From: Streptomyces cyanogenus
GTDB taxonomy: Bacteria > Actinomycetota > Actinomycetes > Streptomycetales > Streptomycetaceae
DNA: 64,000 nucleotides
Direction of reading: 5' to 3'
Assembly: GCF_017526105.1 (NCBI RefSeq)
Contig: NZ_CP071839.1
Coordinates: forward strand, 6,672,001-6,736,000
Below the pieces are notes generated by a model. The model did not search any database. It had not been told where the DNA came from and was given only the letters and a program-made list of their open reading frames with translations. Positions 52,885 to 62,566 of the stretch are shown piece after piece (position 1 is the stretch's first letter; every line of letters begins with the position of its first letter). The position numbers were made by a program, and so were the translations under genes.

Positions 52885-53511
52885 TCACCGGGACTCCGGG
52901 CCCCTGCGCTGCGGCAGGGTCACCACCGAAGCGTCCCCCGGCCCGGCCGGCGGCAGCCCCGCGACCTGCGCCAGCAGATCGCACCACGCGGCCAGGTGGG
53001 CGGCGCTGTCCGGCACCCCGCCCAGGCCCTCCCGGGGCGTCCAGGACGCCCGGATCTCGATCTGCGAGGCGGCCGGCCGCTCGGCGAGACCGCCGAAGTA
53101 GTGCGAGCTCGCGCGCGTGATCGTGCCGCTCGGCTCGCCGTAGCCCAGCCCGCGCGCCGACAGCGCCCCGGTCAGCCACGACCAGCACACCTCGGGCAGC
53201 AGCGGATCGGCCGCCATCTCCGGCTCCAGCTCCGCCCGCACCAGCGTCACCAGACGGAACGTGCCCCGCCAGGCCTCGTGCCCGGCCGGGTCGTGCAGCA
53301 GCACCAGCCGCCCGTCGGCCAGCTCCTGGTCCCCGTCGACCACCACCGCCTCCAGCGCGTACGCGTACGGCGCCAGGCGCTGCGGGGCGGGCGTCGGCTC
53401 CACCTCGACCTGGGGCCGCAGCCGGCTGCCGCGCAGGGCCTCCACCGCGGTGCGGAAAGCCGGCGGCCCCGGGACACCGGGGTGCCCGTCCGCCTCCTCG
53501 GTGTCCTTCAC
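52885..53511 (-). CDS. DUF3000 family protein
   Basis: 208 aa. The pattern (FRTAVEALRGSRLRPQVEVE; LPEVCWSWLTGAL; SSHYFGGLAERPAASQIEIR) is the actinobacterial DUF3000 family, always near hemE in streptomycetes. Function unknown. I chose GTG at 53511 with GGAGCGGGCG upstream; an ATG at 53562 would add 17 residues. Divergent from hemE. Confidence 0.8.
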   Translation of the reverse strand: MKDTEEADGHPGVPGPPAFRTAVEALRGSRLRPQVEVEPTPAPQRLAPYAYALEAVVVDGDQELADGRLVLLHDPAGHEAWRGTFRLVTLVRAELEPEMAADPLLPEVCWSWLTGALSARGLGYGEPSGTITRASSHYFGGLAERPAASQIEIRASWTPREGLGGVPDSAAHLAAWCDLLAQVAGLPPAGPGDASVVTLPQRRGPESR

Positions 53512-53723
53512 TTCGCCCGCTCCATCAGCGCTGTCCGACCTTCGTCCGTGAGCCGCAGCCATGCGGGGAAGAGTAAGGGGAAGCGAGGCGTCGTGCAGGG
53601 CAAGACACCCCTACGGCATGGGCGCCATGGGCGCCACGCGGGGCCGTGCGCCGCATGGCGCCGCCGCGCGCGGTGGCGCAGCCGGGGGGCCGGTGCCGCT
53701 CCGGCGCATGCGAAACTTGCCTC

Positions 53724-54782
53724 GTGACCGCCAATGACACCCCGCAGCCGACAGCGACGTACGACAGCGCCTTCCTCAGGGCGTGCAGGCGCGAGCCCGT
53801 GCCGCACACCCCGGTGTGGTTCATGCGCCAGGCCGGCCGCTCCCTGCCCGAGTACCGCAAGGTGCGCGAGGGCGTCCCGATGCTCGAGTCCTGCATGCGG
53901 CCCGAGCTGGTCACCGAGATCACCCTGCAGCCGGTGCGCCGGCACGACGTGGACGCGGCGATCTTCTTCAGCGACATCGTCGTCCCGCTGAAGGCCATCG
54001 GCCTCGACCTCGACATCAAGCCCGGCGTCGGCCCGGTCGTCGAGCAGCCGATCCGCACCCGCGCCGACCTGGCCCGGCTGCGCGACCTCACCCCCGAGGA
54101 CGTCCCCTACGTCACCGAGGCCATCGGCCTGCTCACCCGCGAACTGGGCGCCACCCCGCTCATCGGTTTCGCCGGCGCGCCGTTCACCCTCGCGAGCTAC
54201 CTGGTCGAGGGCGGTCCCTCGCGCACGTACGAGAACGCCAAGGCGATGATGTACGGCGACCCCGAACTCTGGGCCGACCTGCTGGACCGGCTCGCCGACA
54301 TCACGGCCGCGTTCCTGAAGGTCCAGATCGAGGCCGGCGCGAGCGCCGTCCAGCTCTTCGACTCCTGGGCCGGCGCGCTGGCCCCCGCCGACTACCGGAA
54401 GTCGGTCATGCCGGCCTCCGCGAAGGTCTTCGACGCCGTCGCCGGGTACGGCGTCCCGCGCATCCACTTCGGCGTCGGCACGGGTGAGCTGCTGAAGCTC
54501 ATGGGCGAGGCCGGCGCGGACGTCGTCGGTGTCGACTGGCGCGTCCCGCTGGACGAGGCCGCCCGCCGCGTCGGCCCCGGCAAGGCGCTCCAGGGCAACC
54601 TGGACCCGACCGTCCTGTTCACCGACAAGGACACCGTCGCCGCCCAGGCCCGCCAGGTGCTCGACGCCGCCGCCGGCCTGGAGGGTCACGTCTTCAACCT
54701 CGGTCACGGCGTCATGCCGAACACCGACCCGGACGCGCTGACCCGGCTCGTGGAGTACGTCCACACCGCCACCGCGCGCTGA
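53724..54782 (+). CDS. hemE: Uroporphyrinogen decarboxylase
   Basis: 352 aa. It converts uroporphyrinogen III to coproporphyrinogen III, the point where the heme route leaves siroheme. PVWFMRQAGRSLPEYRKVR is the substrate-binding arginine motif and IGFAGAPFTLASYLVEGG the second signature. GTG at 53724; no clear ribosome site, so it may be translated from a leaderless or short-leader mRNA. hemY and chdC lie 4 kb downstream. Confidence 0.95.
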   Translation: MTANDTPQPTATYDSAFLRACRREPVPHTPVWFMRQAGRSLPEYRKVREGVPMLESCMRPELVTEITLQPVRRHDVDAAIFFSDIVVPLKAIGLDLDIKPGVGPVVEQPIRTRADLARLRDLTPEDVPYVTEAIGLLTRELGATPLIGFAGAPFTLASYLVEGGPSRTYENAKAMMYGDPELWADLLDRLADITAAFLKVQIEAGASAVQLFDSWAGALAPADYRKSVMPASAKVFDAVAGYGVPRIHFGVGTGELLKLMGEAGADVVGVDWRVPLDEAARRVGPGKALQGNLDPTVLFTDKDTVAAQARQVLDAAAGLEGHVFNLGHGVMPNTDPDALTRLVEYVHTATAR

Positions 54783-54795
54783 GCCGCCGGCCCGC

Positions 54796-55620
54796 TCACC
54801 AGGAGTAGTGGGGCCGCGCGCGCCTGCCGAACAGCAGGCCGGGCGGCTCCGGCGGGGGAGGCGTGCCGGGCTTGAGCGGCCAGGCGAGCAGCATGCCCGC
54901 CACGAAGCCGACCACGTGCGCGGCGTACGCCACCGTGCCGGCGCCGGACACCCCGTGCCCGGACGAGTACACCGCCTGCAGCCCGAACCAGAAGCCCAGC
55001 ACCAGCCAGGCGGGCAGCCGCAGCGGCAGGAAGACCAGGAACGGCACCAGCACCCACACCCTGGCCTTCGGGTACAGCACCAGATAGGCGCCCAGGACCC
55101 CGGCGATCGCGCCGGACGCGCCGATCAGCGGGTCGCCGGAGCCGTCGTTGAGCAACGCGAAGCCGTAGCCGGCGGCGTAGCCGCAGACGACGTAGAAGAG
55201 GAAGTAGCGGATGTGGCCCATCCGGTCCTCGACGTTGTTGCCGAAGATCAGCAGGAAGAGCATGTTGCCCAGCAGGTGCAGCCAGCCGCCGTGCAGGAAC
55301 ATCGCGGTGAAGACCGACAGCGCCGGGGACTTGTCGTAGGCGGGCGGTGCCACGACACAGCCCGGGCCGTGCGGGCCCAGACCGACCTCCCCGGTCGGGA
55401 CGAGCCGGGGCAGCTGATGGTGGATCAGTTCCCGGGGGACCGCCGCGTAGTGGTCCATGAACGCCTGCAGATCGCACAGCCGGGCCAGCTCGCCGCCCCC
55501 GGACACGGCACCGGCTGTGCCGGGCATGGTGAGGAACACCAGCACGTTGGCGGCGATCAGGGCGTACGTCACCCAGGGTGTGCGGCGCGCCGGGTTCACG
55601 TCATGGACGGGGATGACCAC
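54796..55620 (-). CDS. Rhomboid-family intramembrane serine protease
   Basis: 274 aa with six or seven membrane helices. The catalytic Ser169 is in GASGA and His235 in AAHVVGF; HGGWLHLLGNMLFL is the L1-helix 2 signature. A loop of about 60 residues follows the first helix. The substrate is unknown. GTG at 55620. Confidence 0.9.
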   Translation of the reverse strand: MVIPVHDVNPARRTPWVTYALIAANVLVFLTMPGTAGAVSGGGELARLCDLQAFMDHYAAVPRELIHHQLPRLVPTGEVGLGPHGPGCVVAPPAYDKSPALSVFTAMFLHGGWLHLLGNMLFLLIFGNNVEDRMGHIRYFLFYVVCGYAAGYGFALLNDGSGDPLIGASGAIAGVLGAYLVLYPKARVWVLVPFLVFLPLRLPAWLVLGFWFGLQAVYSSGHGVSGAGTVAYAAHVVGFVAGMLLAWPLKPGTPPPPEPPGLLFGRRARPHYSW

Positions 55621-55712
55621 ACAGGAGTAGTGCCCGCGATCGGGCCCGTGAATCGGTGAACGCGACCGGGCGGGCGTGCGTATGTGTTCTCAACCGACGT
55701 GAGGATCAGGCG

Positions 55713-55994
55713 ATGACGAACGCTCCACAGGTTCCGGCGATGCACGCTCTGCCCGACGGCGAGGCCGAGCTGTCTCTGGTGGTACGGCTTCCCTGGGAGG
55801 ACGTGGCGCGGCTCGGCCAGGAGGCGGGCCGGCTCGCTTCGCAGATGCAGCGGCCGGTGACGCTGGACGAGGCGGTGAGCTACCGGCTCCGGTCCGCCCG
55901 GCCGTCCGCTTCCCACGCGAAGCCCTCCGGCGAGCAGCCGGCCGCCGTCTCCTCCGGGGTGACGTCGCTGCCGCGGATCAGCGGGACCGCCTAG
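55713..55994 (+). CDS. Small hypothetical protein
   Basis: 93 aa. The middle (ELSLVVRLPWEDVARLGQEA) is likely a helix; the C-terminus is Ser/Pro/Ala-rich. I recognise no family. ATG with GAGGATCAGG upstream. Its last bases overlap the end of the convergent oxidoreductase gene. Confidence 0.6.
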   Translation: MTNAPQVPAMHALPDGEAELSLVVRLPWEDVARLGQEAGRLASQMQRPVTLDEAVSYRLRSARPSASHAKPSGEQPAAVSSGVTSLPRISGTA

Positions 55995-57385
55995 GCGGCC
56001 CGTACCTTCGCCGCCGCCTTTCTCGCCGCCACCAGTACCGGGTCCCACACCGGTGAGAACGGCGGGGCGTAGCCCAGGTCCAGGGCCGTCATCTGCTCCA
56101 CCGTCATCCGGGCGGTGAGCGCCACCGCCGCGATGTCGACCCGCTTCGCCGCACCCTCCCTCCCGACGATCTGTACGCCCAGCAGCCGCCCGGTGCGGGA
56201 CTCGGCGAGCATCTTGACCGTCATGGGGGCGGCCCCGGGGTAGTAGCCGGCCCGGCTGGTCGACTCGATGGTGACCGTCTCGAAGCGCAGGCCGGCACGG
56301 CGGGCGTCCTTCTCGCGCAGGCCGGTGCGGGCGATCTCCAGGTCGCACACCTTGCTGACCGCCGTGCCCACGACACCGGGGAAGGTGGCGTAGCCGCCGC
56401 CGGCGTTCGTGCCGACGACCTGGCCGTGCTTGTTGGCGTGGGTGCCGAGCGGGACGTACTGCTCCTGCCCGGAGACCAGGTTCAGCACCTCCACGCAGTC
56501 GCCGCCCGCCCAGATGTTCTCGTGCCCGCGCACCCGCATCGCCAGGTCGGTGAGCAGGCCGCCGTGGGCGCCGAGCGGCAGCCCGGCCGTCCGGGCGAGC
56601 GTGGTCTCCGGGCGGACGCCGATGCCCAGGATCACCACGTCCGCCGGGTATTCGGCGTCCGATGTGGCCACCGCGCGGACCCTGCCGTCCTCGCCGGTGA
56701 GCAGCTTGGTGACCTCGGCGTCGTTCACCATGGTGATGCCGAGGCCCTCCATGGCCCGGTGCACCAGCCGGCCCATGTCCGGGTCGAGCGTCGACATCGG
56801 CTCCCGGCCGCGGTTGACGACCGTCACCTCGAAGCCCCGGTTGATCAGGGCCTCGGCCATCTCCACGCCGATGTAGCCCGCCCCCACGACCACCGCCCTG
56901 CGGCCGCGCGTGCCGGACAGCGTGTCCAGCAGGGCCTGGCCGTCGTCGAGGGTCTGCACGCCGTGGACACCCGGGGCGTCGGCGCCCGGCAGCTCCGGGC
57001 GGACCGGGCGGGCGCCGGTGGCGATGACGAGCTTGTCGTACGGCGTCCAGGACTCGGCGCCGGAATCGACGTCACGCGCGCGTACCCGCTGCCGGGCCAC
57101 GTCGATCTCCGTGACCTCGGTGCGCAGCCGCAGATCGATCCCGCGCGCGCGGTGCTCCTCGGGTGTCCGGGCGATCAGCCGGTCCCGTTCGGGGACCTCG
57201 CCGCCCACCCAGTACGGGATGCCGCACGCCGAGAAGGAGGTGAAGTGGCCGCGCTCGAAGGCCACGATCTCCAGCTCCTCGGGCCCCTTCAGCCGCCGTG
57301 CCTGCGACGCCGCGGACATGCCCGCGGCGTCGCCGCCGATCACGACCAGCCGTTCCCTGCCGTCCCGCCCCTCGCTCATGCTCAT
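55991..57385 (-). CDS. FAD-dependent pyridine nucleotide-disulfide oxidoreductase, CoA-disulfide-reductase-like
   Basis: 464 aa. FAD site VVIGGDAAGMSAASQAR, redox Cys54 in SFSACGIPYW, NAD site VVVGAGYIGVEMAEAL, second FAD motif ENIWAGGDC, and the dimer domain to the end. The single active cysteine at this place is that of CoA-disulfide reductases and NADH oxidases. Mycothiol-using actinobacteria have little CoA-disulfide chemistry, so the true substrate may be another persulfide, O2 or a thiol. Confidence 0.83.
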   Translation of the reverse strand: MSMSEGRDGRERLVVIGGDAAGMSAASQARRLKGPEELEIVAFERGHFTSFSACGIPYWVGGEVPERDRLIARTPEEHRARGIDLRLRTEVTEIDVARQRVRARDVDSGAESWTPYDKLVIATGARPVRPELPGADAPGVHGVQTLDDGQALLDTLSGTRGRRAVVVGAGYIGVEMAEALINRGFEVTVVNRGREPMSTLDPDMGRLVHRAMEGLGITMVNDAEVTKLLTGEDGRVRAVATSDAEYPADVVILGIGVRPETTLARTAGLPLGAHGGLLTDLAMRVRGHENIWAGGDCVEVLNLVSGQEQYVPLGTHANKHGQVVGTNAGGGYATFPGVVGTAVSKVCDLEIARTGLREKDARRAGLRFETVTIESTSRAGYYPGAAPMTVKMLAESRTGRLLGVQIVGREGAAKRVDIAAVALTARMTVEQMTALDLGYAPPFSPVWDPVLVAARKAAAKVRAA

Positions 57386-57412
57386 GGGAACACGCTACGG
57401 GGCGCGGGGACT

Positions 57413-58378
57413 TCAGTCCCGCCCGGTCTCCTCGGCGGAGTCCGGCGCCGGGCGGGCCGACGGCAGCGGGCCGGGCGCGGTCGTCGCGGGCACGCGGTGC
57501 GCGCGGCGCGGCAGCCGGGGCCTTACGACCCGCAGCCACAGCAGCGCCAGGAGCGCGGCGAGGACCGCGAACGGCAGGGCGGCACCGAGCGCGAGCGCGA
57601 TCCAGCGCAGCATGCCGGCGAACGCGTGCCAGCCGCCCGCCAGCGCGTCCGTGAAGCCCGGAGTGTCGTCACCGGACGCGTGCTTCACCGGGGTCTTCGA
57701 CAGGGACAGGGTGACGGTGGCCAGGCTCGTGCGGTCCTTCAGGGACGCCTGCCGGGCCAGCAGCGCCTCCAGGTCGGCCTGACGGCTGCTCAGCTCGCCC
57801 TCCAAGGCGACGACGTCGCTCAGCTTGGTCGCCCTGTCCATCAGCGCGCGGATCCGGTCCACGCTGGCCCGCTGCGACCTGATCCGGCTGTCCACGTCCA
57901 CGACCTGGTCGCTGACGTCGACGGCCTTGGCCGTGCGGCCGACCAGCCGGCCCGTGCCCTGGAGTCCGGTGAGGACCTCGTCGTACCGCTCGGTGGGCAC
58001 GCGCAGCACCACCCGGGTGCGCTCGTGGCCGCCGGCGTCCCGGCTCGTCGTCTCGTCGCCGACGAAGCCGCCCGCCTCCTCGGCGGTCGTGCGGGCCGCC
58101 GCCAAGGCCTTGGGCACGTCCTCGACCTCCAGCGTGAGGGACGCGGTGCGGATGATCGCGCCCGGGGCCAGTACGGGCGTCGCGTGCGGGGTCTTCCCGT
58201 TCCCGGGATCCGCCGTGCCGCCGAGGGCGCCGGCCCGCTCGGCCCGGCTGCCGGAGGCGGCCTTGGCGGAACCGCCGCTCGTGTCGTCCGCGCCACTGCA
58301 CCCGGCGAGCGCGAGGGAGGCGGCGAGCAGGACCCCGGACAGGGTCCGGAGGCGAGGTGCGGTGTGTGGTGTGCGCAT
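57413..58378 (-). CDS. DUF4349 lipoprotein
   Basis: 321 aa. Lipobox LALAGC (Cys near residue 27). The DUF4349 part contains an extracellular beta region and a long coiled coil (DSRIRSQRASVDRIRALMDR ... LEGELSSRQADLEALLARQA), then one membrane helix near residue 265 and a basic tail inside. Function unknown. It is divergent from hemY. Confidence 0.84.
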   Translation of the reverse strand: MRTPHTAPRLRTLSGVLLAASLALAGCSGADDTSGGSAKAASGSRAERAGALGGTADPGNGKTPHATPVLAPGAIIRTASLTLEVEDVPKALAAARTTAEEAGGFVGDETTSRDAGGHERTRVVLRVPTERYDEVLTGLQGTGRLVGRTAKAVDVSDQVVDVDSRIRSQRASVDRIRALMDRATKLSDVVALEGELSSRQADLEALLARQASLKDRTSLATVTLSLSKTPVKHASGDDTPGFTDALAGGWHAFAGMLRWIALALGAALPFAVLAALLALLWLRVVRPRLPRRAHRVPATTAPGPLPSARPAPDSAEETGRD

Positions 58379-58536
58379 GGACGGTACCCCCGAGAGCTGT
58401 GGTCTGTGTCGGTCCTTCGACGGCGCGGCGGCCGGAAACGTTTGACGGCTCCGGTCCCGATGCGGTCACGGTCCGGACTCGCACCGGACACCGGGTCCCG
58501 GCGGGAGTGCCGGCGGGGTCTGAGAGAGTGGGGCAC

Positions 58537-59991
58537 ATGAGCGCAACGGGTAGGGGCTTGGGGCACGTCGTCGTGATCGGGGCCGGCATCGCCGGGCTGG
58601 CCGCCGCGCACCGGCTGCTGGGGCGCGGCGCTCGCGTGACCGTGCTGGAGGCCGGCGACCGGGTCGGCGGCAAGCTGCTGCCCGGCGAGGTCGCCGGTGT
58701 GCGGGTCGACCTGGGCGCCGAGTCCATGCTCGCCCGCCGCCCCGAGGCGCTGACGCTCGCGCGCGAGGCGGGGCTGGGCGAGTCGCTCCAGCCGCCGGCC
58801 ACCGCGACCGCCTCGATCTGGACCCGGGGCGCCCTGCGGCCCATGCCCAAGGGCCATGTGATGGGCGTGCCCGGTACCGCCGCCGCGCTCTCCGGCGTCC
58901 TCTCCGCCGAGGGCCTGGCCCGGATCGGGCGCGACGCCGACCTGCCCCGCACCGAGATCGGCGACGACGTGGCCGTGGGGGAGTACGTGGCGGCCCGGCT
59001 CGGCCGCGAGGTCGTCGACCGGCTGGTGGAACCCCTGCTCGGCGGGGTCTACGCGGGCGACGCCTACCGCATCTCGATGCGCTCGGCCGTCCCGCAGCTC
59101 TTCCAGGCCGCGCGTACCCACACCTCCCTCACCGAGGGCGTCCGGGAGATCCAGGCCAGGGCCGCCGCGCAGCAGCAGACCGGGCCGGTCTTCATGGGCA
59201 TCGCCGGCGGCATCGGCCGGCTGCCGCTCGCGGTCGCCGAGTCCGTGCGCACGCGGGGCGGCGAGATCCTGACCGGGACACCCGCGCGGGAACTGCGCCG
59301 GGAGGCGGCCGGCGGCTGGCGGATCACCGCCGGGGAGCGCGTGCTGCACGCCGACGCGGTGATCGTCGCCGTACCCGCCCCGGCCGCCGCCGCGCTGCTG
59401 CGCCCCGAGTCCCCGGGGGCCGCGGCCGAGCTGGCCGCCGTCGAGTACGCCTCGATGGCCCTGGTCACCCTCGCCTACCGGCGCTCGGACCTGAGCCTGC
59501 CCGAGGGCAGCGGCTTCCTGGTGCCGCCCGTCGACGGCCGCACCATCAAGGCCTCCACCTTCGCCTCCCAGAAGTGGGGCTGGATCGCCGAGGAGGACCC
59601 GGAGGTGGTGGTGCTGCGCACCTCCGTGGGCCGCTACGGCGAGACGGAGGTGCTCGGCCGGGACGACGCCGGCCTGGTGGAGGTCTCCCGGCACGACCTG
59701 CGGGAGGCCACCGGCCTGGACGCCGTGCCGCTGGAGACCCGGGTCACCCGCTGGGCCGACGGCCTGCCCCAGTACCCCGTCGGGCACCACGCGCGCGTGG
59801 CCCGCATCCGCGAGCAGGTCGCCAAGGTCCCGGGTCTCGCGGTGTGCGGCGCCCCGTACGACGGCGTCGGCATCCCCGCGTGCATCGCGAGCGCCCACGC
59901 CGCCGTGGACCAGCTGGCCGGTGATCCGTCAGGGGTGGCGGAGCTGACGGCCAACCCGGTGCAGAGCCTGCACGGCGGAGCGGGAGAATAG
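58537..59991 (+). CDS. hemY: Coproporphyrinogen III / protoporphyrinogen oxidase (HemY/CgoX type)
   Basis: 484 aa. FAD site VVIGAGIAGLAAAHRL and the C-terminal flavin segment CGAPYDGVGIPACIASAHAA. In actinobacteria it oxidises coproporphyrinogen III to coproporphyrin III, followed by ferrochelatase and the decarboxylase encoded next. ATG at 58537 with GAGAGAGTGGGG upstream; chdC starts 6 bases after the stop. Confidence 0.92.
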   Translation: MSATGRGLGHVVVIGAGIAGLAAAHRLLGRGARVTVLEAGDRVGGKLLPGEVAGVRVDLGAESMLARRPEALTLAREAGLGESLQPPATATASIWTRGALRPMPKGHVMGVPGTAAALSGVLSAEGLARIGRDADLPRTEIGDDVAVGEYVAARLGREVVDRLVEPLLGGVYAGDAYRISMRSAVPQLFQAARTHTSLTEGVREIQARAAAQQQTGPVFMGIAGGIGRLPLAVAESVRTRGGEILTGTPARELRREAAGGWRITAGERVLHADAVIVAVPAPAAAALLRPESPGAAAELAAVEYASMALVTLAYRRSDLSLPEGSGFLVPPVDGRTIKASTFASQKWGWIAEEDPEVVVLRTSVGRYGETEVLGRDDAGLVEVSRHDLREATGLDAVPLETRVTRWADGLPQYPVGHHARVARIREQVAKVPGLAVCGAPYDGVGIPACIASAHAAVDQLAGDPSGVAELTANPVQSLHGGAGE

Positions 59992-59996
59992 GGACC

Positions 59997-60728
59997 ATGA
60001 GTGACGACGCCCCCACCACCGAGTCCGGCAGGATCCCGAACAAGGGCAAGCTGGCCAAGGACCTCAACGAGGTCATCCGCTACACCCTCTGGTCGGTCTT
60101 CAAGCTGAAGGACGTGCTGCCGGCGGACCGCGCGGGCTACGCCGACGAGGTCCAGGAGCTGTTCGACCAGCTCGCCGCGAAGGACGTGACGGTCCGCGGC
60201 ACCTACGACCTCTCCGGTCTGCGCGCCGACGCCGACCTGATGATCTGGTGGCACGCCGAGACCAGCGACCAGCTCCAGGAGGCGTACAACCTCTTCCGCC
60301 GCACCAGGCTGGGCCGTGCGCTGGAGCCGGTCTGGTCGAACATGGCGCTGCACCGCCCGGCGGAGTTCAACCGCTCGCACATCCCGGCGTTCCTGGCCGA
60401 CGAGACGCCCCGGAACTACGTGAGCGTCTACCCCTTCGTGCGCTCCTACGACTGGTACCTGCTGCCCGACGAGGACCGCCGCCGCATGCTCGCCGACCAC
60501 GGCAAGATGGCCCGTGGCTTCCCCGACGTGCGCGCCAACACGGTCGCCTCGTTCTCCCTCGGCGACTACGAGTGGATCCTGGCCTTCGAGGCCGACGAGC
60601 TGTACCGCATCGTCGACCTCATGCGTCACCTGCGCGGCTCCGAGGCCCGGATGCACGTCCGCGAGGAGATCCCGTTCTTCACGGGCCGCCGCAAGGACAT
60701 CGGCGAACTGGTGGCGGACCTCGCCTGA
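59997..60728 (+). CDS. chdC: Coproheme decarboxylase (HemQ)
   Basis: 243 aa, chlorite-dismutase fold. It removes two carboxyl groups from coproheme III to give heme b, using H2O2. Tyr145 (YVSVYPFVRSYDWY) is the expected radical tyrosine and His168 in LADHGKMAR the likely heme ligand. Translationally linked to hemY. Confidence 0.93.
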   Translation: MSDDAPTTESGRIPNKGKLAKDLNEVIRYTLWSVFKLKDVLPADRAGYADEVQELFDQLAAKDVTVRGTYDLSGLRADADLMIWWHAETSDQLQEAYNLFRRTRLGRALEPVWSNMALHRPAEFNRSHIPAFLADETPRNYVSVYPFVRSYDWYLLPDEDRRRMLADHGKMARGFPDVRANTVASFSLGDYEWILAFEADELYRIVDLMRHLRGSEARMHVREEIPFFTGRRKDIGELVADLA

Positions 60729-60761
60729 CAGCGCCCCGAAGGGGCCCGGCCACGGGGGTGC

Positions 60762-62420
60762 CTAGCGCCGCTCGCCCTTGCCCTTGAGCGCGTCCCGGCG
60801 ACCCCCCTCGTCGGCCGGACCGCCGGAGGCCGGCGGTTCGGGGCGCGGCGCGCACGACGCGTGCCGCGCCGGAACGCGGCCCTCCAGCAGGTACGCCTCC
60901 AGGTGCCCGTTGACGCACCTGTTGGGCCCGCCCGCGATGCCGTGCGTGCCCGCGTCCCGCTCGGTCACCAGCACCGAGCCGGCCAGCCGCCGGTTCGTCT
61001 CCAGGGCCCCCTGGTACGGCGCGGCGGCGTCCCGCTCGGCGGCCAGGATCAGCACCGGCGGCAGCTCACCGGGCCCGGTCCGCACGTCCAGCGGCTGCTG
61101 CCGGGACACCGGCCAGTAGGCGCACGGCAGGTTCATCCACGCGTTGTCCCAGGTCTCGAAGGGCGCCACCCGGGCGAGCCGGGTGTTGTCGCGGTCCCAC
61201 ACCGCGAAGTCCGTCGGCCACGGCGCGTCGTTGCACTCCACGGCCGTGTACACCGCGCTGCCGTTCTCCGCCTCGGCGGCCGTCTCCGGGCTCGGCGCGG
61301 CCAGCCGGACCAGCGGACCCGGGTCGCCGTGCAGATACGCCGACAGGGCCTCGGCCCGGCCCGGCCAGAAGTCGTCGTAGTACCCGGCCGTCAGGAAGGC
61401 CTTCTGCAACTGGCCGGGGCCGACCTTGCCGCCCGCCGCCTTCGCGGTCAGCCGCTCGCGCGCGGTGTCGTAGCTGCGCTGCACCGCCGCGGGCGTGGCG
61501 CCGAGCCCGTACACGTCGTGGTGCCGGGCGATCCAGTCCCGGAAGTCCGCCCAGCGCTCCTCGAACGCCGCCGACTGGTCCAGGTTGCTGCGGTACCAGA
61601 TCTTCTGCGGGTCCGGGTTCACCGCCGAGTCCAGCACCATGCGGCGCACGTGCGAGGGGAACATCGCCGCGTACAGCGAGCCGAAGTAGCTGCCGTACGA
61701 CGCCCCGACGAAGGTCAGCCGGTCCTCGCCCAGCGCGGCCCGCAGCACGTCCAGGTCCCGGGCGTTGTTGAGCGAGTTGTAGAAGCGGATCGCGGTCCCG
61801 GAGCGCTGGACGCAGCCGCGCGCGTACGCCTTCGCCTGGTCGACCCGCTGCCGCTTGTACGCCTCCGACGGATGCACCGGGGACGCGGTGGGTGCCTTGA
61901 AGAAGCGCGCGGGGTCCTCGCAGGACAGCGGCGCGGAACGGCCCACCCCGCGCGGGGCGTAGCCGATCAGGTCGTAGGCGGCGGCGATCCGCTTCCACTC
62001 CGGGACCGCGCCGATCAGCGGGAAGTACATGCCGGAGGCGCCCGGGCCGCCCGGGTTGTAGACCAGGGCGCCCTGCCGGGGAACCTTCCGCTTGCTGTTG
62101 TGCGGATCCTTCTGAGTGGCCGGGGCCCGGCTGACCGTCAGCCGGATCTGCCGGCCGTCCGGGCGGGCGTAGTCCAGCGGGACCGTCACCGTGCCGCACC
62201 GCACATCGGCCGGCGGCTCCGGCAGGTCGGCGGCGGCGCACGGACCGAAGTCGACCCCGGCCGCCCGGGCACGCGCCACGGCGACCGCGGTGCCGCGCAG
62301 CTCGGCCGTGCCGGGGGCACCCGCGCCGCCCGGGGTGCCGGGTGCGCCGCCCGCCGGGGCCGCGGCCAGTGAGGTCAGGAGCAAGGAACCGGCGGCCGAG
62401 CAGAGAGCGGCAGCTTTCAT
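60762..62420 (-). CDS. Secreted alpha/beta-hydrolase peptidase (tripeptidyl aminopeptidase/SlpD type)
   Basis: 552 aa. A signal peptide ends near residue 26. The nucleophile elbow GASYGS is preceded by YNPGGPGASGMYF (oxyanion), and the C-terminal TAP domain supplies TERDAGTHGIAGGPNRCVN with His. This is the family of streptomycete mycelium-associated proteinases that release N-terminal tripeptides. ATG at 62420; convergent with chdC. Confidence 0.86.
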   Translation of the reverse strand: MKAAALCSAAGSLLLTSLAAAPAGGAPGTPGGAGAPGTAELRGTAVAVARARAAGVDFGPCAAADLPEPPADVRCGTVTVPLDYARPDGRQIRLTVSRAPATQKDPHNSKRKVPRQGALVYNPGGPGASGMYFPLIGAVPEWKRIAAAYDLIGYAPRGVGRSAPLSCEDPARFFKAPTASPVHPSEAYKRQRVDQAKAYARGCVQRSGTAIRFYNSLNNARDLDVLRAALGEDRLTFVGASYGSYFGSLYAAMFPSHVRRMVLDSAVNPDPQKIWYRSNLDQSAAFEERWADFRDWIARHHDVYGLGATPAAVQRSYDTARERLTAKAAGGKVGPGQLQKAFLTAGYYDDFWPGRAEALSAYLHGDPGPLVRLAAPSPETAAEAENGSAVYTAVECNDAPWPTDFAVWDRDNTRLARVAPFETWDNAWMNLPCAYWPVSRQQPLDVRTGPGELPPVLILAAERDAAAPYQGALETNRRLAGSVLVTERDAGTHGIAGGPNRCVNGHLEAYLLEGRVPARHASCAPRPEPPASGGPADEGGRRDALKGKGERR

Positions 62421-62566
62421 CGCGTATCCCTTCGGTGCGGCGGCGATGGCACGGCTGCCACGGCGCGGCGACCACACAAGGGATGTTTCGTCCGGCTGTG
62501 GAGGAAGGCAAGCACCACCCGGCCGGTGTCGGCGTCAATGCCCCCCGTGCGCCCCCGGAAGCCGCC

